Below, in pieces: positions 7,576 to 15,958 of a stretch of 24,916 nucleotides of DNA (the stretch's first letter is position 1; each line of letters opens with the position of its first letter). The stretch is from the NCBI GenBank assembly GCA_015501595.1, contig JADNRX010000729.1, forward strand, positions 1-24,916, given 5' to 3'. This stretch comes from Hymenopellis radicata (taxonomy: Eukaryota; Basidiomycota; Agaricomycetes; Agaricales; Physalacriaceae). The notes under the pieces are model-generated. The model was not told where the DNA came from. It saw only the letters and a program-made list of their open reading frames with translations, and searched no databases. Both the position numbers and the translations under genes were made by a program.

Positions 7576-7837
7576 CATGCCCAATCTAATGGTCCTATCC
7601 GCGACTGGATTGATGCCCAACTCGCTGAGATATTTAATAAGTTTCAATTTTGCTTAATTGAGCTTCTAGCAGTGTTCGCTTTCCTGTTGTCTATACAGGA
7701 TGCCTGACATGGGCGCCTATGGCGCATTAACTGCTCTCAAATGCGAGAAATTCAACGCTTCTATCCGCGCTCAAATCCGTCCACAACTTGTGGAGATATT
7801 GACTACTTTGTACAAAATGCTCAACTATCTGAGATAA
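7552..7837 (+). pseudogene. Small two-exon gene fragment, unknown function
   Basis: Exon 1 (7552-7640) reads STISAFKHAQSNGPIRDWI. A 58-nt intron (7641-7698; weak donor GTTTCA, TTAAT branch-like, acceptor CTATACAG) joins in phase to MPDMGAYGALTALKCEKF and IRAQIRPQLVEILTTLY, ending at TAA 7835-7837. The last exon is repeated at 13118-13243 with mainly synonymous-looking differences, so it was probably under coding constraint. No start codon is identified because upstream sequence is the hairpin array. No family recognised; it could be the ORF1 of a second retroelement, given its position after a terminal-repeat head. Confidence 0.45.
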
Positions 7838-7840
7838 AGT

Positions 7841-7922
7841 GACGCCTATGCTTTCAGATCACACAGAGTTAGGCCAAATCGGACCCCAAGGGCCTCATCA
7901 ATTAAGCGTATCGTAAAGTGCC
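7841..7922 (-). repeat. ~80-bp block, inverted copy of the HTH/DDE gene's upstream region
   Basis: On the minus strand this reads GGCACTTTACGATACGCTTA ... CTGAAAGCATAGG, the same as 20905-20982 directly upstream of the HTH/DDE gene, with only a few differences. Here it sits between the unknown gene fragment's stop codon and the 3' end of YR element B, with no DDE coding sequence attached. Confidence 0.7.
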
Positions 7923-8002
7923 TACTGTGCTATGCATGTGTGTAGTGGAGGGGTGGATGGAGGTGAAGAAAGATGTTTATGAAATGCAAGATGAGGAAGG
8001 TT

Positions 8003-8970
8003 TTAATAGGAGGATTTCTTTTGAGCTGCTAATTGCTGAGCGGCACGCACTGCTGGATGGTCGTGTATATAAATCTTCCAAGCAGATGATGACTAACGAC
8101 CTAAGGCTTGAAGAATAGATTCAGCCAGTCCCAGAGATGCGTAGTGTGTTATGCCTCCAGAACGGACTGAATGACCACCAAACTCTTTACTCACCAGCGC
8201 AAAGAATTTGGATTCAAACCAGGATCGAGTTGGTACTACGCCGTTGTCACGTATGAAGAGTGCCGCTCGAGCACCATGCAGCTTATCTCTGCGCAAGACA
8301 TACCGTTTCAGAAGAGCAATTGGATCAGCCTCTTTCTGAGTAGTAAACAGTATATCAGTGCCCTGATAGAATGGATCGCTTTTATGATAAGGCAAGCGAT
8401 AGCCAGCGTATCCAGGTTCAAATTTGAGACTGGATCACTTAATGATCTTCTTCCAATCACAAGTTTCTTCTGATTAGGCTGCACCAGTTCTCCCATCCGA
8501 TGAACAGCATAGAAGGCACATGACATGATGGTGGCAAAAAGAAGATCATTGTACTTCTGAGTCTGATTTGCGATATTGATAAAGAGTTGAAGGTGATGGA
8601 TGCGAAGTGGAGGTTTCCTATGTATAGGATCTGCTCTCACCTTCTTAGCACCTCGGATAGTAGCTTGGATGAGTGCAGATGCACGAGCGTCAGCAAAGTG
8701 AGGATAGAACTCTTTGAGGAAATGTTTCGCGCCAGACAAGTATTTTGGAGCAGAAGCAATGAATTGTGATGTGTATGTAATGTAACGAGATAAGGTCTCC
8801 GGAGTAGGTTCCAAAGACAGGTTATGTATTTTACAGAAGTGTGCGTAATCTCTGGCACCAGTAGAGTAAATTAAGACGTGTAGAAGTCTCAATAGCATGA
8901 GCCTGCAAGTATAAGACAAGTTCATCTAGTTTCTGCAAGTCCATGGATGGGCGAGGGGGACGAGTGCAGT
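8003..8970 (-). pseudogene. Tyrosine recombinase of YR element B (broken)
   Basis: Homologous along its length to the YR of copy A. It contains the core-binding region (GARDYAHFCKIHNLSLEP, ETLSRYITYTSQFIASAP), the first catalytic Arg region VHRMGEL, the H-x-x-R box GHSVRSGG and WKIYIHDHP with the nucleophile Tyr. Frameshifts near 8890 and 8320-8440 and a Trp-to-stop change (TAG after QALGR, near 8093) inactivate it. Beyond that stop the frame continues (AAQQLAAQKKSSY) to TAA at 8003-8005. The N-terminal part is joined by deletion to the RT N-terminus at about 8970. Confidence 0.88.
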
Positions 8971-9605
8971 ACCTGCCCAAAGGAGTGCATGTCGTCGTAC
9001 TTCACTTTTGCATCCTCTCTTGCAATGCCTTCATTAAGATCATTGCCAGTATGGTCTATGACGACATGTGGTTTACCTTTCTGCCACACCACGAATATGG
9101 GTGATAGGCGCATACCAGGAAGGAGCTTAAAGCCCTCTGGAAGCGCAGGTGACCAGCGACCCGCAGCGACTTCTTGATCACGGTGTTTACGCAGCTCAGT
9201 GAGATCACGCTCCTCAGTAGAGTAATTGTCTTTGATCTGCTCTTTGAGGTGCGCTTCCCACTCGCCGTCATGCAATGGCCAAAACCCTTCACGAAGCAAA
9301 CGAGTAATAGACTTCACAAAGGGTTGATTGGGATGTTTGGCCAGAAGTCGCTCAAAGCGGTCAACATTGATTGGTGTGCTGACCTCGATATAGTTGGCAA
9401 CAGCAGCAAGAGACTGCTGATTGGTAGGATCGTTGCGAATATGTTCAGGAGGTAAAGGAAGTGGAGGAGCAGTATAAGTGGAAGAAATGCTCGGAGGAGC
9501 TTTTGATTGTGATAGTACATTCGTAGTAAATACATAGCCACACTTAAAGCGTGGAGGTGGTGGTACAGCATCGGATTTATGCTTCAACGATTTAGGCTTC
9601 GACAT
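8970..9605 (-). pseudogene. N-terminal part of reverse transcriptase, YR element B
   Basis: Starts at an ATG (9603-9605) that overlaps the gag stop codon by 14 nt. It reads NVDRFERLLAKHPNQPFV, LLREGFWPLHDGEWEAH and LPGMRLSPIFVVWQKGKPHV, then VIDHTGNDLNEGI, the conserved start of the fungal DIRS-type RT fingers/palm. At DDMHSFGQV, the same point where copy A's RT begins, the sequence jumps into the YR N-terminus. The palm with the YDD box and the whole RNase H are missing, so it cannot be catalytic. Confidence 0.82.
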
Positions 9606-11846
9606 TGCCGCCTGAACTCGGTCCTGCACGACTGACAGCTCGCTTGGCTTTGAGGAGGATGAGGCAGGCTGGGTGGCTTTTGGTGGTGTGCTTTCCTCTG
9701 CACTCACTGCAAGTACCGTGTACATGGCTACCCGGGCACGGAGATGGGCATTTGCCCGGATTCCAATTCTGGCAGATGACGCGACGACGTGTCGCAGGCT
9801 GCGAGCTGCTAGAATCAGAAGACCGCTTGCGTGGATTAGCCGCCTCAGAGGTGCGTAACATCTCTGTAAGAAGCGGTAACTGGAGTGCATTGCGGTCATT
9901 GAGATTGAAAGGAGAGTTAGCATAGCGAGTGCGAGTCTCCTTATCACAGCGAATAGGGAACGCTGGATTCGAGGGCGTGGCGCGGAACAGTTCCACAATG
10001 AGTGCGCGATAGCCCTGGAGTTCGTCCTTGCGGTGAGGGTAGATAAGCCCTGGAGGAATTGAAATAAGCTCTCCACTCTGGGTGGCATTAGACTCTTTGC
10101 TACGTGACAAAAGGCTTGATCGCCTAGCACGTCGTCAGAGATATGAAGGAATCTGTAGGCAAAGGCCTGTTCAGCGGTCTTTTTGTGGTCGATGATATTC
10201 TTCTGTTTCAAGTTGTAGCCTCCCTCAGCTTCTGGGTATGCTACGACTTCGCGCGCGCACTCCAATCCACAAAAGAGGCGTGCTTAGAGAGCATCTTTGT
10301 CAGGCATAAGGATGAGCCTCAAATCCGAGATACTGATGGCATGTCCGCTAATGATTACACAAATCCTCAAAGGCAGTATAATCGAAGCCAGTCAGATGGA
10401 ATGCTGAGGGTGCGTACTGCTGCAACCCAATTAGATGATGATGTTGGCTCAGCACATCCAACATCGATCGCAAGTCATTTTTGCTCCAGAGTCTGACGAG
10501 CGCCGTAAAGTCAGTCAAAGATGAAGAGAAGCTCTAAGTCTGGCTTACTATCGTTGAGAAATCCAAAGTTCTTCTTTAAGAACACTGTGTTGATGTGTCG
10601 CAAACAGGACGAGTTAACTTGCAAACTAGGAGTAAAAGAGAGCAGGGCTTGGGTATTGTCCCTTGATGTGGTCTGACAAGATGCGTCTAGAACAGGCACT
10701 CAGACGAACATGAATATTGAGTACTCGTCGTAGAGCTTAGGATAGGAGGCTAGCAACGTTAGCTCTATGGCTCTGTAGACCCCGAATAGCATGGCAATGA
10801 TCAGTGTGAACACCTTAGGAAATAGGTGATAAGTCTTAATCTCGACAGCAATACTGTGTTTCGACCGGTAGTTTCCCGTGAAGAAATGTCCACCCATCAT
10901 CTTGAGGTTTCGGTGTCTGGAACCAGTCTGATTGGGGGTAAGCAGCAGGTCTGTCCATTGGAAGTTCCAAGGTGGTACTGCACAAGCATGCTGCATGATG
11001 CACGAGAGCCGCGTTCAGTATTCCTCGACTGTTGTGTAGAATTTCTGATGGGAAACACTTTGGGCTGATCCTTTGGGGAAAGTCAAGGTCACCCATTCAC
11101 GAGCACGGATAATAATGGGATTCAGGAGAGTTTCATTTTTTAAAAGATGAAACAGGTTGTGGTTCATATCTACTTTGTCAACAAGAGTGGAGGTTATATC
11201 TGCAGCAATGAATGAGCATGTCAAACGCCGATCATTCCACATATCAGCTTGCAGTAATGCAAAGGCGTCGTGCAGCGATTGAATGAGGATATTGATGATG
11301 ATGGTTTTAGAGACACGTCCAACGAGAATATCATACTTGTGCCGTTCTCGCTCCAATCGACCTTTATATGGTTAGGAGTATTCTTACTCTTGCGGTTAGC
11401 AATATTCCAAAAATCCGTTGCAAATGCCCATGTTGTCCAATGTGAAGCGTTGTCGTAACTTCAGACGCTTGTAAACCACTTCAGATTGTGTTTCAGCCGC
11501 CTAAAGTGACGGTAAGTCAAGACTTAACACAAGTTCTCAACGTGCTTACTCTTCCTAAGCGTTAACTGGCTGACTCCATTCTATTTCGGTGCATTGCCTT
11601 CCAACTAGCTTGCAATGAGATGATTGAAGGATGATAAATTGAGAAGCACTCACAGTCTCCGGGAAAACTTTCTTTGCAGTAACAGCAGTGCCATCTGGAG
11701 GCTTTGCTATTGAAACAAGCTGAGTGAGGAATGGGTTTTCTGAGTCATCTTCATCATCTGAGTGATCGTCCCATTCATCATCCGAGTCATCGTCATCGTC
11801 GGGATCATCAATGATAGGCTGATTTTGTGTCTGCCCATGTAATTCT
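9592..11846 (-). pseudogene. gag: gag (ORF1) of YR element B, with zinc finger
   Basis: The C-terminal part is an open 172-codon frame (9592-10110): YPHRKDELQGYRALIVELF, a basic Ser-rich linker, then a CCCH-like finger C113-x7-C121-x3-C125-x3-H129 (CQNWNPGKCPSPCPGSH) followed by CSEC...H...C. This is typical of nucleic-acid-binding gag of fungal YR retroelements. Upstream, fragments in other frames (AYRFLHISDDVLGDQAFCHV; VFTLIIAMLFGVYRAIEL; ADMWND...FIAADITSTLVDK) represent the rest of ORF1, broken by stops and frameshifts, some of which may be unrecognised introns. The 5' end is truncated at 11846, so the acidic N-terminus begins mid-exon. Almost identical to copy C from about 10035 to 11846. 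Confidence 0.75.
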
Positions 11847-12027
11847 AACAGTGGGGTGTTCGCCTTGTAGTCAGTCCTAGGTTTGGAGTGTGAACAGATC
11901 TAGATATCTTGATCTGTCAGAGACAGGAGATTATCCATCCGAGACTTTGAGAGTTGGGGTGTATACGATCAGGCTGAAGAAGAAGGTGCCTCAGCATCCG
12001 GCTCTGATTGGTAGGAGTTATTGATAC
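11847..12027. other. Unassigned segment between element B and MITE 2
   Basis: Not shared with the other copies and without a convincing ORF. It contains an imperfect palindrome AGATCTAGATATCTTGATCT near 11897. Its junction with gag at 11846 is abrupt (AATTCTA|ACAGTGG versus AATTCTA|TGACGAG in copy C). Confidence 0.5.
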
Positions 12028-12441
12028 TAGAGCATGCCACGAGTCTAAACCCGGTCCGGCAGGTCGAGTTTGCGCGAGTTTGCATATCTGAAGTCCGGAC
12101 TTGCGACTTGTCTCAAACTCGCGAGTCGCGGGTTTAAAACTCGCGAGTTTGCGAGTTTTTGACGAGTTTTGAGCTATAACCCACTCATATTCCCTTCAAC
12201 TGAGGTCAAACTAGTGCAAACATCATCTCTATAGCCTATTGCAGCTCTGTTGAATCATATTTATATGTATAACATGGATTATATGCATAACATCATATCT
12301 TAACTGACTACCGGAACCTGCACAAGTACTTGCAAAATGCTCCAACCTCAAACCTGCGACTTGCGCGAACCGGGTCGCGAGTTGCGAGTCGCAGGTTACC
12401 TGCGAGTTACCTGCGCTAGCCGAAACTCGTGGCATGCTCTA
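12028..12441 (+). mobile_element. hAT-type MITE, copy 2 (no target duplication)
   Basis: Ends TAGAGCATGCCACGAGT and ACTCGTGGCATGCTCTA are perfect inverted repeats, and the interior is nearly identical to copy 3 at 22391. The flanking octamers ATTGATAC and GGGAGAAT do not match. The element therefore sits at a rearrangement junction or lost one flank. No coding capacity. Confidence 0.85.
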
Positions 12442-12475
12442 GGGAGAATCGAGGAGGTGGCAAGCCGTAGATCAA

Positions 12476-13115
12476 TGTAAATGCGGATTCCAAGGGTAGG
12501 GAGCGTTTTCAGAGGCCTCTGCACACCCCACACCTCTCCATATCCCTATACCTAACTCCCTGCTTCAGGAAGTCCACTCAGTTAGTTTAACTAAGTCAAA
12601 CCGAGTTAAATCATCATCTGGTCAAAAATCTGCATTGTTTGACTAAATGCTGACTCTCTGCTGCTACTACTGCAGCTACTCCATCCTCTGAGCTCTTCCT
12701 AGACTTGTCTAGCCTGTGTTTGGTGTTATAGTAATAACAGAGGCCACTCACAGGGCGCTCTAGAAGGTTTAGGCAAAAGTTCCCACACTCTGCCTTCCGC
12801 CTCTTATCATTACCTTCTCCCAGAGGCAAGCAGTTCGTGATCCCCCCAGTCCTCTGCTCAGGACTGATGCCATACCCCTCTAAAGCACTGTCTGAAGCCG
12901 CCTAGCCAGCCCCAAAACCAGTCCAGACAGGCCCAAAGTGTTCAATTTGTGGGAAATTCGCACTTTTGCTCTCCCAGGCAAGCAGCACTTGCTCTACCCA
13001 GTCCTCTTGCTCAGGACTGATGCATTGGCACCCTAGAAGTCCATTGGAACCATTTGCCACAGCCCCAGAGCCCTACAGCTCTTTCTGCTCCCTCTGCTTC
13101 CAGTATGTGCCAATG
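12476..13115 (+). repeat. Truncated terminal repeat of the YR family
   Basis: Begins ATCAA|TGTAAATGCGGATTCC and follows the shared body to GTATGTGCCAATG, where it is cut and joined to the last exon of the small gene fragment. It includes the palindromic CAGAGGCCTCTG, the paired CAGTCCT/AGGACTG stem-loop and the CTAGAC/GTCTAG stem-loop. Open frames inside it are not genes. Confidence 0.8.
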
Positions 13116-13117
13116 TT

Positions 13118-13243
13118 GGCGCCTATGGCGCATTAACTGCTCTCAAATGTGAGGAATTCAACGCTTCTATTCGCGCTCAAATCCGTCCACAACTCGTGGA
13201 GATATTGACTACTGTGTATAAAATGCTCAACTATCTGAGATAA
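13118..13243 (+). pseudogene. Second copy of the small gene's last exon
   Basis: Reads GAYGALTALKCEEFNASIRA and ends NYLR with TAA at 13241-13243, like 7703-7837. The upstream exon and intron are absent, replaced by terminal repeat. Differences from the first copy are few and mostly at third codon positions. Confidence 0.55.
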
Positions 13244-14047
13244 AGTGGCGCATTTCTGCAAGCTTCGCTGCAGTGCTACCCCATCGTGTCTGGTGTCATC
13301 TTAGGCGGATTTTCGCCAGCTTTCCACCGGTTCCATCTGCGAACGATTTGGACGCGATTTGAGCGAGCTGCTCCCTTATCAGTGGTGCATGCTCAACTGC
13401 TTCAGTTAAGACTTCACTGTTTTTGGGCCTCCTACTACTGGGGCTTGATCCGGAGCACCCAGGGAATGTTCTAGACCGATTCTGCGATAGAATCGGCTGA
13501 TTTCCGCTCCAAGAAGCGAGTCTTTAACAGCTGTACAGCTCCTGTCAACAGCTTCGAAGTTTTTGATACCTCCTTTGATGGACACCTGGCCTATTAGCTG
13601 TGCTGTTGATTGATGACTGATACAGCTTATTAGGGAGCCCCAGAGCCCATCAGAGTGGTCGCTTTCTTGCCCTCTTACCCTCATCATCTCCCATCTCTGA
13701 GGTCTGCAGCATTGTCCCTTCATCCCTTTGACTTGGACTCACTTCTGTCTTTGCAGTGCATCTCTTGCCCTAGGAGCTTCGCTCTTTTGATCTCTGTCTC
13801 TGCAAAGCTGTGAGTCTGCTGTGGTCACTGTCTGTGCCTGATCTCAAGATACACACAGCTCCTTATTAGATCTATCAGATCTGAAGCCTGTGCATCGCAC
13901 TAGGAGCCCTGCTGTGTGTATTAGGTGCACTCTTATGCTTTGATGAGTCCAGATCTTGTCTGATCTGATGCTGTGTGCTGTTAGCTTCGCTATTTTTTCT
14001 CCCTCCCTCCACTACCCTTATATATTTATGTAGATTACTTTACGTAT
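13244..14047. other. Hairpin-rich non-coding tract
   Basis: About 800 bp without a credible gene. It contains many short inverted repeats with small loops: CCGATTCT/AGAATCGG (13478-13498), AACTG/CAGTT near 13396, AGATCT/AGATCT near 13880 and TAGC/GCTA near 13982. It follows the stop codon of the gene fragment and ends in a pyrimidine-rich tract plus TATATATTTATG. In style it resembles the terminal-repeat bodies, though the sequence is different. It may be the 3' region of another element. Confidence 0.45.
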
Positions 14048-14326
14048 GTAGTCCTTCTTGATCAGCTGAATAGAATTGGCCACGTGCCAGAAGTTGCTAA
14101 CCAACCTCGTGTGAAACTAAAGCAGTGGCCTACCATTCACCTCTTTGTTATGGAATGCCACAAAGTCCCGACTCATGCACAGTTCATCATTGATTCCTTG
14201 CCTAATGGTGATTGTGATGCTGCTGAATGATCACTCCATCTTCTGGATGCCCTTCAGACTATTCTCCAGCAGCTTGTTCATGAGCTTAGCAATGCCCAGC
14301 AGCTCTGCGACTACCTCACTACTCGA
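14048..14326 (+). pseudogene. Coding-like fragment, longer copy
   Basis: Continues the frame seen at 7241: QPRVKLKQWPTIHLFVMECH, then AQFIIDSLPNGDCDAAE, a TGA, then LHLLDALQTILQQLVHELSN. It stops where a terminal repeat begins at 14327. One in-frame stop means it is broken as it stands. The helical, Leu/Gln-rich second half is suggestive of a coiled segment. No family recognised. Confidence 0.45.
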
Positions 14327-15180
14327 TGTAAATGCGGATTCCAAGAGTAGGGAGCATTTTCAGAGGCCTTTGCATGCCCCACACCTCTCCATACCCCTAT
14401 ACCTAACTCCCTGCTTCAGGGAGTCCACTCAGTTAGCTTAACCGAGTCAAACCGAGTCAAATCATCATTTGGTCAAAAATCTGCATTGTTTGACTAAATG
14501 CTGACTCTCTGCTGCTATTACTGCAGCTACTCCATCCTCTGAGCTCTTCCTAGACTTGTCTAGCCTGTGTCTGGTGTTATAATAACAACAGAGGCCACTC
14601 ACAGGGCGCCCTAGAAGGTTTAGGCAAAAGTTCCCACGCTCTGCCTTCTGCCTCTTACCATCACCTTCTCCCAGAGGCAAGCAGTTCGTGATCCCTCCAG
14701 TCCTCCTGCTCAGGACTGATGCCATACCCCTCTAGAGCACTGTCTGAAGCCGCCTAGCCAGCCCCAAAACCAGTCCAGACAGGCCCAAAGTGGGAAATTC
14801 GCACTTTTGCTCTCCCAGGCAAGCAGCACTTGCTCTACTCAGTCCTCTTGCTCAGGACTGATGCATTGGCACCCTAGAAGTCTATTGGAACCATTTGCCA
14901 CAGCCCCAGAGCCCTACAGCTCTTCCTGCTCCCTCTGCTTCCAGTATGTGCCAATGTCTCATATCCAGCTCTTCAGAGCTGATGCCTTTTGTCCCCAGAT
15001 ACCCATTCCTTTTCAAGGACTCCTTATCAAGGACACTTCTGTGGGCTATCTGGTCACAGGTGCGCTCTCTGCACTGTCTCACTCCCCTCCAGCTAATCTA
15101 TGTTATCTGGTCACAGTTAGCTCCGCTTTTTTGTGTCCCCTCCCACCTCTCCCACTGTAATTACAGTAACTACATTTCAT
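14327..15180 (+). repeat. Terminal repeat of the YR family, 3'-type ending
   Basis: Begins ACTCGA|TGTAAATGCGG, shares the full hairpin body, then ends differently from the 5' copies: after CTCCGCTTTTTTG it runs CCCACTGTAATTACAGTAACTACATTTCAT instead of entering the leader. The copy at 20013 has the same ending, and the two diverge right after TTTCAT, which marks a real terminus. Stem-loops include ACTCCCTG/CAGGGAGT (14406-14424), CAGTCCT/AGGACTG and CAGCTC/GAGCTG; CTGTAATTACAG is a perfect palindrome. No matching flanking duplication is seen. Confidence 0.8.
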
Positions 15181-15543
15181 AAGTGCTGATACCAATCTTT
15201 TATGTATGCGCTCTGCTTCTGAATGCTTTCTGTGGTTTTTAGGACTTGGAAACGAATATCAGTCCAAGCTCTGGAGTTCACAGGTATAGTCTCGTCGTCA
15301 GGTCTATGTGGTTGTTCAGGACTTAACCTGGCTAGACGTCAAACGATCCTGAGCATGGCAGTGGAACAATATCTATTATCCAGTCTGTTATCTAACATAC
15401 ACATCTATCAGATTGCATGCTGCAGCTAGAAGAATGATGTGTAGTCTAATCTCAAATTATGATGCCTAGAATACTGTGCGGGGGTTTGGACGAGCTCTAG
15501 TAATGGTCAGTCTTCTTTCACAAAAGTCGAAGAACACAATGTA
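15181..15543. other. No recognisable feature
   Basis: Moderately AT-rich sequence with only short antisense-type frames. I see no repeat shared with the rest of the window and no splice-supported gene. Confidence 0.4.
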
Positions 15544-15884
15544 CTACTCCGGCTCCCGGTCAACTCTACGTTTCTTCATGAGTGAAGATGTGCCCTTGTC
15601 CTCTGCACCTGGAAGGTCAACTCGCCTCAAGAGTACCTGCTGGCACGCATCCACTCCCAGATCCATTCGTTGTGAGCTCATGCACCACGACGATTGACTG
15701 ATGCGACGTGCCAAGTCAGCCCATTGTTCTGTGTCGGCCTGTTCAAGTGTGAAGAGTCTGGTTAAGGGGAAAGCCGGTTTTCATATGCAGCATAGTCTTG
15801 AGTTTCGCGACGAATTGACTGTAGTTCAAGGATTCCCGTAACCCATTCGTTACATGCCCATCAAAGCTGGTCTCAATATGTCAG
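15544..15884 (-). pseudogene. Unidentified gene fragment (two frames)
   Basis: On the minus strand one frame reads TSFDGHVTNGLRESLNYSQF and AKLKTMLHMKTGFPLNQT. After a one-base shift it continues TLEQADTEQWADLARRIS, MSSQRMDLGVDACQQVLL and DLPGAEDKGTSSLMKKRR to TAG (15544-15546). The composition is protein-like in both parts and they abut, so a single frameshift in a once-longer gene is likely. Neither family nor ends are known; it lies between a terminal repeat and truncated element C. Confidence 0.4.
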
Positions 15885-15958
15885 TGATGTACCAGAAGAT
15901 GACGTAATTAGCCTACCAGAAAAGTGGCTTCTGCAGCAACACTCGCCGTGAATTCCTG

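Noticed and set aside
10143..10496. Plus-strand ORFs over element B gag
   Set aside because: Shadows of the minus-strand gag; the protein signals (YPHRKDEL, zinc finger) are all on the minus strand.
13406..13723. 105-codon minus-strand ORF in the hairpin-rich tract
   Set aside because: No domain, no splice support, and its length is explained by palindromic arms that lower stop frequency; treated as chance.
14807..15160. Long ORFs repeated in every terminal repeat (Ser/Cys/Pro-rich)
   Set aside because: They occur in several frames and on both strands of the same repeat, end at different places in different copies, and have codon-like composition only because of repeated CT-rich hairpin arms.
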